Positions 8,238-19,891 of a stretch of 42,835 nt of DNA are shown one piece after another (positions within the stretch are counted from its first letter, which is position 1; each line of letters starts with the position of its first letter). The DNA comes from Mangrovactinospora gilvigrisea (GTDB lineage: Bacteria > Actinomycetota > Actinomycetes > Streptomycetales > Streptomycetaceae). Position numbers and translations under genes: made by a program. Below the pieces are notes generated by a model. That model ran no database searches and was not told where the DNA came from. It saw nothing but the letters and a program-made list of their open reading frames with translations. The stretch covers positions 1 through 42,835 of the forward strand of contig NZ_MLCF01000074.1 in the NCBI RefSeq assembly GCF_001879105.1, given 5' to 3'.

Positions 8238-8813
8238 ATGGTCAATCTGACGCGCATCTACACCCGCACCGGCGACGACGGCAGCACCGCGCTCGGCGAC
8301 AACTCGCGGACGTCGAAGAACGATCCGCGGCTGCACGCCTACGCGGACGCCAACGAGGCCAACGCCGCGCTCGGCGTCGCCCTGGCGCTCGGCGGGCTGC
8401 CGGAGGACATCGCCGCGGTGCTGGTGCGCGTCCAGAACGAGCTCTTCGACGTCGGCGCCGACCTGTGCAACCCGGTCTCCGAGAACCCGAAGTACCCGCC
8501 GCTGCGCATCGACGCGCCCTACGTCGACCGCCTCGAGGGCGAGTGCGACCGCTACCTGGAGAAGCTCCCCAAGCTGCGCAGCTTCATCCTCCCCGGCGGC
8601 ACCCCCGGCGCCGCCCTGCTGCACCAGGCCACCACCGTGGTGCGGCGCGCCGAGCGCTCCGCCTGGGCCGCCCTGGACGCGCACGGCGAGACCATGAACC
8701 CGCTCACCGCCAAGTACCTCAACCGCCTCTCCGACCTGCTCTTCATCCTCGCCCGCGCGGCCAACACCGAGCACGGCGACGTGCTCTGGAAGCCCGGCGG
8801 CGACCGCGGCTGA
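8238..8813 (+). CDS. Cob(I)yrinic acid a,c-diamide adenosyltransferase, PduO type
   Basis: This 191-residue protein transfers the adenosyl group of ATP to cob(I)alamin, making coenzyme B12. The N-terminal nucleotide loop TRTGDDGSTALGD, the HAYADANEANAALG helix, the FDVGADLCNP motif and the VVRRAERSAWAAL segment with the conserved Arg residues are all present, as is LNRLSDLLFILARAAN. Length is typical of the family. It follows the GntR gene by 9 bp. A downstream adenosylcobalamin-dependent enzyme is not encoded in the window. Confidence 0.95.
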   Translation: MVNLTRIYTRTGDDGSTALGDNSRTSKNDPRLHAYADANEANAALGVALALGGLPEDIAAVLVRVQNELFDVGADLCNPVSENPKYPPLRIDAPYVDRLEGECDRYLEKLPKLRSFILPGGTPGAALLHQATTVVRRAERSAWAALDAHGETMNPLTAKYLNRLSDLLFILARAANTEHGDVLWKPGGDRG

Positions 8814-8969
8814 GCCGGCCGCCCGGAACACTCAGCCCCGCCCCCGCCCCTCGAACGCCCCGTAACGACTCGGACGCGGACGTCCGGAATACGGAACTCC
8901 TCCCCCACTGCGCCGCGTCCGTCCAACCGGACAGACGTCAGCACACTGGCATTCCGGGGGGAATCCGCC

Positions 8970-10829
8970 ATGTCCGAGCTCATCGACCGCCTCGAAGAGA
9001 AGATCCACGAGCACGACGCCGCCCCGCAGCGGGGCGGCCTGACGCCCTATCGCGATCCGCTGCGCATCCCGCCGGTGGTGCGGCCCGAGCCCGGCGCCAC
9101 CACCGTCGTCGAGCAGCGCCACACCTGGGTGCGGCTGCACTCGCAGCTGCCGCCCACCGCGATGCTCGCCTACGACGGCAGCTTCCCGGGCCCCACCATC
9201 GAGGTGCGGCGCGGCGAGAAGGCCCGCATCGCCTGGACGAACGCCGTCGACGGCGAGGACGACTACCCGCTCACCGCCGTCTCCGCGCCGGCGCGCGGGC
9301 GCACCGAGGTGCCGCCGTCCGCCGAGCCCGGCCGCGGCGACCTGGTGCCCGACCCGCGGGTGCCGGCGCTGCCCGCCTGGACGGTGACGCATCTGCACGG
9401 CGCCGTCACCAACGCCGGCAACGACGGCTGGGCCGAGAACGCCGTGGTCCGCGGGGACGCCCAGCTCTCCGAGTACCCGAACCGGCACCGCGCCACCGGC
9501 CTGTGGTACCACGACCACGCGATGAGCATCACCCGGTTCAACGTCTACGCCGGGCTCGTCGGCCAGTACCTGATCCGGGACGACGAGGAGGACGCCCTCG
9601 GCCTGCCGTCCGGCGCGCACGAGATCCCGCTCACCCTCGCCGACCGCAACCTGGACACCGACGCCCAGGGCCGGCTGACGGGCCGCCTGCTCTACAAGAC
9701 GGTCGTCGTCGATCCCAAGAACGCCGAGACCGGCCAGCCCGTGGAGCTGCCCTTCACCGGCCCGTACACCACCGTCAACGGCGTCATCTGGCCGCACCTG
9801 GACGTCGAGGCCCGCTGGTACCGCTTCCGGCTGCTCAACGCCTCCAACGCGCGCTTCTTCGACCTGGTGCTGGTGGACGAGGAGAACCGACCGGTGCCGC
9901 ACGCCCTGGTGCAGATCGGCTCGGACGGCGGGCTGCTGCCCTCACCCGTCCCCGTCGACTTCGACGCCGCGACGATGGAGAGCCTCACCATCGCCCCCGC
10001 CGAGCGGATGGACCTGCTCCTCGACTTCCGCGCGCTGCGCGGCAAGCGGGTGCGGCTGGTCAACCGCGGCGGCAAGGGCACGGGCGTGCCGGACCCGGTG
10101 GGCAATGTGCCGTTCCCCGAGGTGATGGAGTTCCGGGTGGGCACCGAGCGCACCGGGGACGACTTCGCGCCGCCGGAGGTGCTCGACAACTCCTTCGTCA
10201 CCTACACGCACGACGGCTTCCCGCACGGCCACCGGATGCTGCTGCTGACGCCGCCCGGCACCAAGGGCGGCGGCGGCGAACCGGAGCTGTGGGAGCTGGA
10301 GATGGTGGACGGCGAGCCGCCGGTGCAGCTGCCCGCCGACGGCTGGGTCCAGGTGAAGGGGAAGGACGGCACGGTCACCACCTACCGCCGCACCGCCCGG
10401 CGCTTCGAGGACTCGCTCAACTTCATGCTCGCGCACGGCGACTTCGAGGTGTGGAACTTCCTCAACATCTCGGGCATCACCCACCCCATGCACATCCATC
10501 TGACGGACTTCCAGATCCTGGGGCGGGACGGCTACGACGCGAGCGGCTTCGACCCGAAGGCGGCGGGGACGCGGACGCCGATCGCCTGGACGCCGGCGGC
10601 GAGCGGCACGATCGCGCCCAACGAGCACGGGCACAAGGACGTCTTCCAGAGCCGCAGCGGGCAGATGCTCGCGGTGATGGGCCAGTTCACCGGCGGCTAC
10701 GGCCGCTTCATGTACCACTGCCACCTGCTGATGCACGAGGACATGGGCATGATGCGGCCCTTCACGGTGATGCCCCGCGAGGCCATCCCCTTCGGCCACG
10801 ACATGGGCTCCATGCCCATGCCGATGTAG
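8970..10829 (+). CDS. Multicopper oxidase (CotA / phenoxazinone-synthase-like)
   Basis: This 619-residue oxidase has the four copper ligand blocks: H141-L-H143 (THLHGAVT), H181-D-H183 (WYHDHAMS), H505-P-M-H508-I-H510, and H583-C584-H585 followed by H589 and M594 ([12 protein letters not shown]). C584, with H589 and M594, should bind the type 1 copper. No signal peptide or twin-arginine motif is seen in [16 protein letters not shown], so it looks cytoplasmic, like CotA and phenoxazinone synthase. The extreme C-terminus is Met/His rich ([10 protein letters not shown]), which could help load copper. The substrate is unknown; o-aminophenols, bilirubin-like pigments and Cu(I)/Mn(II) are possible. 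GGGGGGAA precedes the ATG. It has its own 156-bp upstream region and a strong hairpin downstream. Confidence 0.93.
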   Translation: MSELIDRLEEKIHEHDAAPQRGGLTPYRDPLRIPPVVRPEPGATTVVEQRHTWVRLHSQLPPTAMLAYDGSFPGPTIEVRRGEKARIAWTNAVDGEDDYPLTAVSAPARGRTEVPPSAEPGRGDLVPDPRVPALPAWTVTHLHGAVTNAGNDGWAENAVVRGDAQLSEYPNRHRATGLWYHDHAMSITRFNVYAGLVGQYLIRDDEEDALGLPSGAHEIPLTLADRNLDTDAQGRLTGRLLYKTVVVDPKNAETGQPVELPFTGPYTTVNGVIWPHLDVEARWYRFRLLNASNARFFDLVLVDEENRPVPHALVQIGSDGGLLPSPVPVDFDAATMESLTIAPAERMDLLLDFRALRGKRVRLVNRGGKGTGVPDPVGNVPFPEVMEFRVGTERTGDDFAPPEVLDNSFVTYTHDGFPHGHRMLLLTPPGTKGGGGEPELWELEMVDGEPPVQLPADGWVQVKGKDGTVTTYRRTARRFEDSLNFMLAHGDFEVWNFLNISGITHPMHIHLTDFQILGRDGYDASGFDPKAAGTRTPIAWTPAASGTIAPNEHGHKDVFQSRSGQMLAVMGQFTGGYGRFMYHCHLLMHEDMGMMRPFTVMPREAIPFGHDMGSMPMPM

Positions 10830-10839
10830 GCCGCCCCGA

Positions 10840-10886
10840 CCCCGGCGCCCGCCCGATCGCCGAAGGCGATCGGGCGGGCGCCGGGG
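10840..10886. terminator. Perfect 22-bp hairpin between convergent genes
   Basis: Two 22-base arms (10840-10861 and 10865-10886) are perfectly complementary around a GAA loop. The core of the stem is GCCCGATCGCC. It lies between the multicopper oxidase and the DUF2550 gene and probably terminates both strands. No T-run follows, as is common in Streptomyces. Confidence 0.85.
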
Positions 10887-10937
10887 CGAAACGGCGGCGA
10901 ACCCGGCACGGCGCGGACCGCGGCAACCGCACGGACC

Positions 10938-11432
10938 CTAAGCGACGTTCACGTGCTGCCCCGGCGGCGCCGCCTCCAGCCACGCCAGAAACCCCGTCAG
11001 CGCGTCCTCGGACATGGCAAGCTCCACCGCCTGCCCCCCGCTCGTGCACTCCAGCACCACCGCCCCCGACAGCAGCGCCACCTCCTCCTGCCCCTGCGGC
11101 ACCCGACGCCCCGTCACCTCGATGTCCCCGCGCGTCAGCACCCGCCGCGGACGAGGCGCGTAGGAGAAGACCCGGAACCACTCCAGCCGGTCCCCGCTGT
11201 ACCGGGCCACCCCGAACGTCCACCCCTTGCCGTCCGGCTCCTCCTCGGCAGCCCCCTCTGCCACCCCCGAAGCCGCTCCCGCGGCTGCCCCCGCGGCCGC
11301 CCGCTCGCGCCGCAGGCTGCAGTCGAACGTTCCCCCGCGCCGCTGGATCACCCGGCGGCGCACCCCCAGCAGGAACAACCCGAGCAGCACGGCCAGCACC
11401 ACCGCCCCGCACAGCACCAGAGCAAGGATCAT
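10938..11432 (-). CDS. DUF2550 membrane-anchored protein
   Basis: This 164-residue protein begins with one transmembrane helix (residues 2-24, ILALVLCGAVVLAVLLGLFLL). The DUF2550 pattern follows: RRVIQRRGGTFDCSLR, then KGWTFGVARYSGDRLEWFRVFS, then DIEVTGRRVP. An Ala/Glu-rich insert lies around residues 45-68. The family is found directly after atpC in many actinobacteria, but its function is unknown. Here it is separated from atpC by 151 bp with a hairpin, so it may be only partly read from the atp promoter. Confidence 0.88.
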   Translation of the reverse strand: MILALVLCGAVVLAVLLGLFLLGVRRRVIQRRGGTFDCSLRRERAAAGAAAGAASGVAEGAAEEEPDGKGWTFGVARYSGDRLEWFRVFSYAPRPRRVLTRGDIEVTGRRVPQGQEEVALLSGAVVLECTSGGQAVELAMSEDALTGFLAWLEAAPPGQHVNVA

Positions 11433-11506
11433 TCCGCCCGCACCCTCCTCGCCCCAAGGCGCTCATGGCACCGGCCGACCGAACCGGCCCGGCGCCGGAT
11501 GTAGCA

Positions 11507-11545
11507 CACCGGGCCGCGGGAGAATCGCTCTCCCGCAGCCCGGTG
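11507..11545 (-). terminator. Terminator-like hairpin after atpC
   Basis: CACCGGGC plus GCGGGAG (11507-11522) pairs with CTCCCGC plus GCCCGGTG (11530-11545), giving 15 bp with a single C/A mismatch and a 7-base loop. It sits 38 bases beyond the atpC stop, at the end of the ATP synthase operon. Confidence 0.7.
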
Positions 11546-11583
11546 CAACGAACCGTCTTCTCCGGCCTCGACCGCTGCCGCCG

Positions 11584-11964
11584 CTACTTCGACAGCAGTG
11601 CCATCGAGGCCTTCAGCCGCAGCTCGGCCCGCCGTTCGGCCGCGGCGTCGTGCGACGTCCGCGCCCGCTCCAGGGCCCGCTCGGCACGCGCCTTGTCGAT
11701 GTCCTTCGCCAGCTCCGCCGTCTCCGCGAGGAGCGACAGCTTGTTGTCGGCGAACGACAGGAAGCCGCCGTGCACCGCGGCGACGACCGCCTCTCCGCTC
11801 TCCTGGCGAATGACCACCGTGTTCGAGGTCAGCTCGCCCAGCACCGGCGTGTGGCCGGCCTGGATGCCGATCGACCCCGAGACGGTCTGCGCGCTGACGA
11901 TCACGGCGTCGCCGGACCACACCAGGTGGTCCGCCGCCACCAGCTCGACGTGCAGTTCAGCCAA
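11584..11964 (-). CDS. atpC: ATP synthase F1 subunit epsilon
   Basis: This 126-residue subunit couples rotation between the c-ring and gamma and can inhibit hydrolysis. The N-terminal beta barrel (MAELHVELVAADHLVWSG, then GIQAGHTPVLGEL) and the C-terminal helical hairpin (LLAETAELAKDIDKARAERALERA) are both present. It is the last atp gene, 124 bp after atpD, a larger gap than elsewhere in the operon, and is followed by a terminator-like hairpin. Confidence 0.96.
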   Translation of the reverse strand: MAELHVELVAADHLVWSGDAVIVSAQTVSGSIGIQAGHTPVLGELTSNTVVIRQESGEAVVAAVHGGFLSFADNKLSLLAETAELAKDIDKARAERALERARTSHDAAAERRAELRLKASMALLSK

Positions 11965-12088
11965 CGTGGCTCCTTAACTCTGGCCGACCCGCTGCCGCGG
12001 GACGACCGGTTGGGACAAAGGATAGCGGGCGGCGCGGCGCCCGATGCTCACAGCCGGTCGCCGCGCCCGCCCATCGACCGTCGGGGCG

Positions 12089-14516
<2,428 letters not shown>

Positions 14517-14551
14517 GGGCTAAGGCTCTCTCCTCGAAGTTCCCCGCCCCA

Positions 14552-16138
14552 TCAGCTGTCCGACGCGGCGAGGTCGGTGAGCAGCGTGCCGTCCTCGGTC
14601 TGGTAGCCCTGCTTGAACTCCGAGATGGACTTCTCCAGGCCCGCCACCGTGTCGTCGCCGAGCTTGGCGGTCTCGCGGATCGACTTCAGCTGGTCGGCGT
14701 GGTCGCGGCGCATGTGGTCCAGGAACTGGCCCTCGAAGCGCTGGATCTCGGACACCGGGACGTCGTCCAGGTTGCCCGAGGTGCCGGCCCACAGCACCAC
14801 GGCCTGCTCCTCGAAGGGCAGCGGCTGGTACTGCGGCTGCTTGAGGACCTCGACCATGCGCTGGCCGCGCTCCAGCTGGGCCTTGGACGTCGGGTCCAGG
14901 TCGGAGCCGAAGGCGGCGAACGCCTCCAGCTCGCGGTACTGGGCGAGGTCCAGGCGCAGCTGGCCCGTCACCGAGCGGATGGCCTTCGTCTGCGCGGAGC
15001 CGCCGACGCGGGAGACCGAGGTGCCCGGCTCCAGCGCGGGGCGGATCTCCTGGTTGAAGAGGTCGGCCTGCAGGTAGCACTGGCCGTCGGTGATGGAGAT
15101 GACGTTCGTCGGGATGAACGCGCCGACGTCGCCGTCCTTGGTCTCGATGATCGGGAGACCGGTCATCGAGCCGCCGCCGAGCTCGTCGGAGAGCTTGGCG
15201 CAGCGCTCCAGCAGCCGGGAGTGCAGGTAGAAGACGTCGCCCGGGTAGGCCTCGCGGCCCGGCGGGCGGCGCAGCAGCAGGGACATGGCGCGGTACGCCT
15301 CGGCCTGCTTGGAGAGGTCGTCGAAGACGATGAGGACGTGCTTGCCCTCGTACATCCACTTCTGGCCGATGGCCGAACCGGTGTAGGGGGCCAGGTACTT
15401 GAAGCCGGCCGGGTCGGAGGCGGGGGCCGCGACGATGGTGGTGAACTCCATCGCGCCGGCGTCCTCGAGCGCCTGGCGCACCGAGGAGATCGTGGTGCCC
15501 TTCTGCCCGATCGCCACGTAGATGCAGCGGACCTGCTTCTTCGGGTCGCCGCTCTTCCAGTTGTCGACCTGGTTGATGATCGCGTCGACGGCGAGAGCGG
15601 TCTTGCCGGTCTGCCGGTCGCCGATGATCAGCTGGCGCTGGCCGCGGCCGATCGGGGTGAGGACGTCGACCGTCTTCAGACCGGTCTGCATCGGCTCCTT
15701 GACCGGCTGGCGCATCATCACGCCGGGGGCCTGCAGCTCGAGCGCGCGGCGCTCGCTGGAGACGATCTCGCCCTTGCCGTCGATCGGGTTCGCCAGCGGG
15801 TCGACCACGCGGCCCAGGAAGTTGTCGCCGACCGGCACGGAGAGGACCTCGCCGGTGCGGTGGACCTTCTGGCCCTCCTCGATGCCGCTGAACTCGCCCA
15901 GGACGACGACGCCGATTTCGCGCTCCTCCAGGTTCTGGGCGAGACCGAGGGTCCCGTCCTCGAACCGGAGCAGCTCGTTGGTCATGGCCGAGGGCAGGCC
16001 CTCGACCTTGGCGATGCCGTCACCGGCCATGGTGACGGTCCCGACCTCCTCGGCAGCCGCCGAGTCCGGCTCGTACGACTGGACGAAGCGCTCCAGCGCG
16101 TCCCGGATCTCATCCGGCCGGATCGTGAGCTCCGCCAT
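14552..16138 (-). CDS. atpA: ATP synthase F1 subunit alpha
   Basis: This 528-residue regulatory nucleotide-binding subunit has the P-loop GDRQTGKT at residues 173-180 and the conserved core [20 protein letters not shown]. The [13 protein letters not shown] segment carries the alpha arginine finger. The N-terminus ([22 protein letters not shown]) is the part that docks to delta. The C-terminus ends in a normal helical domain. The gene is preceded by a 129-bp spacer with two hairpins after atpH. Confidence 0.97.
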   Translation of the reverse strand: MAELTIRPDEIRDALERFVQSYEPDSAAAEEVGTVTMAGDGIAKVEGLPSAMTNELLRFEDGTLGLAQNLEEREIGVVVLGEFSGIEEGQKVHRTGEVLSVPVGDNFLGRVVDPLANPIDGKGEIVSSERRALELQAPGVMMRQPVKEPMQTGLKTVDVLTPIGRGQRQLIIGDRQTGKTALAVDAIINQVDNWKSGDPKKQVRCIYVAIGQKGTTISSVRQALEDAGAMEFTTIVAAPASDPAGFKYLAPYTGSAIGQKWMYEGKHVLIVFDDLSKQAEAYRAMSLLLRRPPGREAYPGDVFYLHSRLLERCAKLSDELGGGSMTGLPIIETKDGDVGAFIPTNVISITDGQCYLQADLFNQEIRPALEPGTSVSRVGGSAQTKAIRSVTGQLRLDLAQYRELEAFAAFGSDLDPTSKAQLERGQRMVEVLKQPQYQPLPFEEQAVVLWAGTSGNLDDVPVSEIQRFEGQFLDHMRRDHADQLKSIRETAKLGDDTVAGLEKSISEFKQGYQTEDGTLLTDLAASDS

Positions 16139-16203
16139 CTGGTGTCCCTGCTCTCCTCGTTAGGTATCGGCCTGCCAAAGCGGCCGCAAAGGTGCTTGCC
16201 TGT

Positions 16204-16259
16204 GGCCGGCTTCCGTCAGCCGGCCGATGCCTATGTGTCGCGCCCGGCGGACCGGGCGC
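16204..16259 (-). other. Two intra-operonic hairpins between atpH and atpA
   Basis: GGCCGGCT/AGCCGGCC (16204-16211 with 16218-16225) and GCGCCCGG/CCGGGCGC (16240-16247 with 16252-16259) are perfect 8-bp stems in the otherwise non-coding 129-bp gap. They could be RNA processing or partial attenuation sites that set subunit stoichiometry. That role is inference. Confidence 0.5.
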
Positions 16260-16267
16260 GCTCGTCG

Positions 16268-17092
16268 TTATCCCTCGAAGTGCTGCCGGGCCGCCGTCAG
16301 CCGGCCCGCCACGGTGCCGTCGATGACCTCGTCGCCGATCTCGATCCGCAGGCCGCCGAGGACCTCCGCGTCGATGTCGATGTTGAGGTGCACCTGGCGC
16401 CCGTAGAGCCGGGTGAGCGCGGCGCCGAGCCGGTCCTTCTGCTCCTGGTTCAGGGGCAGTGCCGCCGTCACGACGGCCACGATGCGGCTGCGGAGGTCCG
16501 CGGCATCCCGGGAGGCGGCCTCGAGGCCTGCTTCCAGGCTACGGCCTCGCGGTGCACGCACCAGACGCTCGACCAGACGCATCGTGACCGCGTCGGCGCG
16601 GCCGCCCAGCAGGCCCCGGACCAGCTCGCCGCGGGCCTCACGGCCCGCCGCGGTGTCGATCCGGCTGGTCAGCGCGGCACGCAGCTCGCTGTTGCCGGCC
16701 ACGATGCGCCCGAAGCGGAACAGCTCGTCCTCGACGGCGTCGAGGGAGCCTCGGCGCTCCGCGTCGGTGAGCTCGGCGACGACCGACAGCTTCTCGATCG
16801 AGTCGGCCAGGTCGCGCGGGGCCGACCAGCGGCTGCGGACCATGCCGGCGACCAGGTCGACGGCGCCCGAGTCGAGCTGGCCGTCGAGCAGCGCCGCGGC
16901 CAGGCCGGCCTTGGCGTCCGCCGGCCGCGACGGGTCGGTGAGGGCGCGGCGCAGGCCGGCCTCGCCGTCCAGCAGCGTCACCACCGCGGCGAGGTCGGCG
17001 CCGAGCCGGGCGGCGTCCGTGGACGCCGTTCCGAGCAGGGTGCCGATCCGCTCGCGCGCGGCGGCGAAGGCCTCGCGGCTGGCGCCGTTCAT
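16268..17092 (-). CDS. atpH: ATP synthase F1 subunit delta
   Basis: This 274-residue protein is the actinobacterial long form of the delta (OSCP-like) stator subunit. The N-terminal helical domain starts MNGASREAFAAARERIGTLL, and the conserved C-terminal segment contains LNIDIDAEVLGGLRIEIGDEVIDGTVAGRL. E. coli delta is about 177 residues, so the middle is expanded. The ATG overlaps the atpF stop as ATGA (17089-17092), which couples their translation. Confidence 0.95.
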   Translation of the reverse strand: MNGASREAFAAARERIGTLLGTASTDAARLGADLAAVVTLLDGEAGLRRALTDPSRPADAKAGLAAALLDGQLDSGAVDLVAGMVRSRWSAPRDLADSIEKLSVVAELTDAERRGSLDAVEDELFRFGRIVAGNSELRAALTSRIDTAAGREARGELVRGLLGGRADAVTMRLVERLVRAPRGRSLEAGLEAASRDAADLRSRIVAVVTAALPLNQEQKDRLGAALTRLYGRQVHLNIDIDAEVLGGLRIEIGDEVIDGTVAGRLTAARQHFEG

Positions 17093-17658
17093 CGTGCCGA
17101 TCCTTCGGTCGCGTCGGCCGGGGCCTGCTCGGCGGCGCGCTGCTCCAGCTCGTCGAGGAACCGGTCGACGATCCGGCGCTGCCGGGCCTCGTCCTCCAGC
17201 GACTCGCCGACGATGCGGCCGGCGAGCTCGACCGAGAGCCGGCCGACGTCCTGCCGGAGCTGGGCGGCGGCCTGCTTCTGGTCGGCCTCGATCTGCTGGT
17301 GGCCGGCGGCGACGATGGCCTCGCGCTGGCGCTGGCCCTCCGAGCGCAGCTCCTCCTTGATGGCGGAGCCGTCCTCCTGGGCCTTCTGCGTCAGGGCGTT
17401 GGCCTCCTTGCGAGCCTCGGCCAGCTTCTCCCGGTACTGCTCGAGCGTGCGCTGGGCCTCGGCCTGGGCCTCCTCGGCGCGCTCGATGCCGCCCTCGATG
17501 AGGTCCTGGCGCTCCTCGAGCACCTTGTTGATGCTCGGGAGGAGCTTCTTCGCGAGGATCCCGAAGACGATGAAGAAGCAGATCAGGCCGATGATCAGCT
17601 CGGACGCGTGGGGGACCAGCGGGTTCTGCGGTCCCTCAGCGGCCAGATGGGCAATCAC
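17089..17658 (-). CDS. atpF: ATP synthase Fo subunit b
   Basis: This 189-residue peripheral-stalk subunit has one N-terminal membrane helix (about residues 20-40, ELIIGLICFFIVFGILAKKLL) followed by a long charged coiled coil rich in Glu, Arg, Gln and Ala. The SINKVLEERQDLIEGGIERAEEAQAEA stretch is typical of the family. It follows atpE by 43 bp and overlaps atpH by 4 bp. Confidence 0.95.
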   Translation of the reverse strand: MIAHLAAEGPQNPLVPHASELIIGLICFFIVFGILAKKLLPSINKVLEERQDLIEGGIERAEEAQAEAQRTLEQYREKLAEARKEANALTQKAQEDGSAIKEELRSEGQRQREAIVAAGHQQIEADQKQAAAQLRQDVGRLSVELAGRIVGESLEDEARQRRIVDRFLDELEQRAAEQAPADATEGSAR

Positions 17659-17701
17659 ATCAGATCCAATCGTCGGAATCGTTCGTCGGAGTCGGGGGTT
17701 G

Positions 17702-17968
<267 letters not shown>

Positions 17969-17972
17969 TCAG

Positions 17973-17995
17973 CCGGTGGGGGGTTGGTCCACCGG
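17973..17995 (-). other. Hairpin in the atpB-atpE spacer
   Basis: CCGGTGG (17973-17979) pairs with CCACCGG (17989-17995) around a 9-base loop, 26 bases upstream of the atpE start. Such structures can protect a 3' or 5' mRNA end and raise atpE output; the role here is inferred. Confidence 0.4.
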
Positions 17996-18045
17996 TGGTC
18001 TTGGGGTCGTATCCGCGGGGCGGGCGGCTGTCCGGCCGGGGCCGG

Positions 18046-18873
18046 TCAGTGCTCCTCGGAGAGGGCCTGCCCGATGTAGGAGGCGGTCAGCATCACGAAG
18101 ATGTAGGCCTGCAGGGCCTGGATCGCCAGCTCGAACGCGGTGAGGACGATCGTCATCACGAACGAGGCGCCGGAGTAGAGGGCCCCGATGGACGGGGACA
18201 GCAGGTACCAGCTGGCCGCCGAGAACATCACGATCATCAGGTGGCCGGCGAACATGTTGCCGAAGAGCCGGACCGCGAGCGTGAAGGGGCGGAAGAAGAT
18301 GTTGGAGATGAACTCGACCGGCGTCAGGATGAAGTAGATCGGCAGCGGCACGTCCGGGGGGACGCAGAGGTTCTTGATGCCGCCGACGAAGCCGTTGCGC
18401 TTGAAGGTGAGCACCATGTAGGTGACCCACACCGTGAGCGCGAGGCCGGCCGGGAAGGCGATCACCGAGGTGACCGGGAACTGGGCGAACGGGATGATCG
18501 CCATCAGGTTCATCAGCCAGACGAAGAAGAAGAGCGAGACCAGGTAGGGGACGTACCGGTCGCCCTCCTTGCCGATCATGTCCCGGGCGACGCCGCGGCG
18601 GACGAAGTCCAGGCCCATCTCGCCGATGAGCTGGAGCTTGCCCGGCTTGCGCACCTTCGGCTTGGCGAAGGCGCCCCAGAAGAAGACGACGATCAGGACC
18701 ATGCAGATCACCGAGAGCAGCATGGGCTTGTTCAGGTCCATGCCCACATGGGCCCAGGGCTTGAAGATGAAGGTCCAGAGGCTGGGCGCCGGGAACGAGC
18801 AGCCGGAGCTGTTCCCGTAGTGCGCGTTCTCGCAGCTCTGCGCGGCGAGCGAGATCAGGTCAGCACTCACCAC
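18046..18873 (-). CDS. atpB: ATP synthase Fo subunit a
   Basis: This 275-residue membrane subunit forms the proton half-channels. The essential Arg is R202 in FTLAVRLFGNMFAGH, and the C-terminal LTAFELAIQALQAYIFVML helix is intact. At least five hydrophobic segments are visible. Two GTG codons in a row (18873 and 18870) can start it; a GAAGGA box is 5 or 8 bases away, so the second, giving 274 residues, is equally good. It is preceded by an unusually large 252-bp gap after atpI. Confidence 0.95.
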   Translation of the reverse strand: MVSADLISLAAQSCENAHYGNSSGCSFPAPSLWTFIFKPWAHVGMDLNKPMLLSVICMVLIVVFFWGAFAKPKVRKPGKLQLIGEMGLDFVRRGVARDMIGKEGDRYVPYLVSLFFFVWLMNLMAIIPFAQFPVTSVIAFPAGLALTVWVTYMVLTFKRNGFVGGIKNLCVPPDVPLPIYFILTPVEFISNIFFRPFTLAVRLFGNMFAGHLMIVMFSAASWYLLSPSIGALYSGASFVMTIVLTAFELAIQALQAYIFVMLTASYIGQALSEEH

Positions 18874-19125
18874 GGACTTCCTTCACTTGACGCATGGGTA
18901 CGGCAACCTCGGTGTGTCGGCGTGGCGTTGACCACGGGGGCAGCACGGATTCTGGGCTTCTGGTCGACTTCGGTCGGTCGTTCTCGGTGATCGGCTGAAG
19001 CCGGAAGGGCCTTCCGGTCGCCGGCGAAGGGGGCCGCCCGGCAAGGCACGCGGCGGCGCTCCGGTCCCCGAGCATGTTGACCCGGACCTTAGCAGTTGTC
19101 GGACGACCGAGCTCGCACCGGGGCG

Positions 19126-19584
19126 TCACCTCGCGGGCTCCTTCGCCGGGTCGTCGGCGGAGGGCTTGGAAGCGGTGGAACCGGTGCCCGATTCGGGCTC
19201 GACATAGAACATCTTTGACTTGACCAGACCGCGAATCTGGCCGGCCATCCACACCAAGGTGCACGCGAGGGCGGTGAATCCGAAGGCCCGCGGCTCCATG
19301 AACGTGACGTGCCGCAGAGCTCCGGCGGCGACGGCCACCAGCAGGATCTGGACCAAGTAGGTGCCGAGCGCTGCGGGCATCAGAAAGTCGGGCATGTTGT
19401 CGGCGGCCCAGCTGATGGCCCACTGGCCGGCGGCGAAGAACACCACCACCAGCGCCATTCCGAGGGCGGCTCCGATCGCGCCGTGCGCGCCCGCCGCGAG
19501 CAGGCTGATCAGCATGGCGATCACACCGGCGATCAGCGTGGGGACGGCGGCGCGCCGGACGATCCGGGCGTCATGGGACCTCAT
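19126..19584 (-). CDS. atpI: ATP synthase assembly/accessory protein AtpI-like
   Basis: This 152-residue membrane protein has four hydrophobic segments (VPTLIAGVIAMLISLLAAG, GALGMALVVVFFAAGQWA, MPAALGTYLVQILLVAVAAG and GFTALACTLVWMAGQIRGL) and a polar, Ser/Asp/Glu-rich C-terminal tail. Its position directly before atpB fits AtpI, which helps c-ring assembly and Mg uptake in other bacteria. The ATG at 19584 (MRSHDARIVRR) follows GGAG by 8 bases; a GTG at 19680 would add 32 polar residues and cannot be excluded. It is the first gene of the atp operon. Confidence 0.85.
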   Translation of the reverse strand: MRSHDARIVRRAAVPTLIAGVIAMLISLLAAGAHGAIGAALGMALVVVFFAAGQWAISWAADNMPDFLMPAALGTYLVQILLVAVAAGALRHVTFMEPRAFGFTALACTLVWMAGQIRGLVKSKMFYVEPESGTGSTASKPSADDPAKEPAR

Positions 19585-19834
19585 GTCGGCGGCTCCGGCA
19601 TCTGGTCTGGGGATCAAGGAACTTGAGGAGCGCCGGGCCTGGGCCGCGGTGCCCTCCTGAGTCTTCGTGAACGGTATCACAAACGATTTGATGCACGCTT
19701 TACCATGACGGTGTGCGTCCGGTCACAATCCCGTGAAACTGCGCCGTTCAACGTCTCCATGATGGCATGGTTCGGCAGCTGCAGATTTTGCCGAATCTTG
19801 AAATTCCTGAAGTTTCAGGGCAATTGGCGGTCTT

Positions 19835-19863
19835 ACCGTATCAATAGCCGCTTTATTGACCAA
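19835..19863 (-). promoter_or_regulatory. Candidate promoter of the atp operon
   Basis: Read on the minus strand, TTGGTC and TACGGT are separated by 17 bases, a fair match to the principal sigma factor pattern. It lies about 250 bases ahead of the atpI start chosen here. The -35 box is inside the inverted repeat 19855-19874. Confidence 0.4.
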
Positions 19864-19874
19864 ATGCGGTCAAT
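19855..19874 (-). other. Inverted repeat after the WecA-like gene (terminator or operator)
   Basis: ATTGACC (19855-19861) and GGTCAAT (19868-19874) are perfect 7-base arms around a 6-base loop. It begins 18 bases after the stop of the WecA-like gene, so it could end that transcript, but it also overlaps the candidate atp promoter and could be an operator. Confidence 0.45.
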
Positions 19875-19891
19875 AGGGCGCCAATCGGGCA

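Larger units (their letters stand above)
19585..19891. other. Non-coding region upstream of atpI (atp operon control region)
   Basis: About 300 bp without a convincing gene, clearly richer in A and T than its surroundings. It holds a candidate promoter (19835-19863), an inverted repeat ATTGACC/GGTCAAT (19855-19874), a dyad TTCGGCA/TGCCGAA (19771-19777 with 19789-19795), and a short palindrome CCTGAA/TTCAGG. The N-terminal extension of atpI (to 19680) could use part of it. Confidence 0.6.

Noticed and set aside
8940-8969. Possible riboswitch before the oxidase or the cobalamin adenosyltransferase
   Set aside because: The short ATTCC/GGAAT stem over the ribosome-binding site is too small and no cobalamin-box-like sequence was seen.
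7325-11977. A 1550-codon open frame on the plus strand
   Set aside because: It crosses GntR, adenosyltransferase and oxidase genes in another frame; the translation is Pro/Arg/Ala low complexity, a GC-skew shadow of the real genes.
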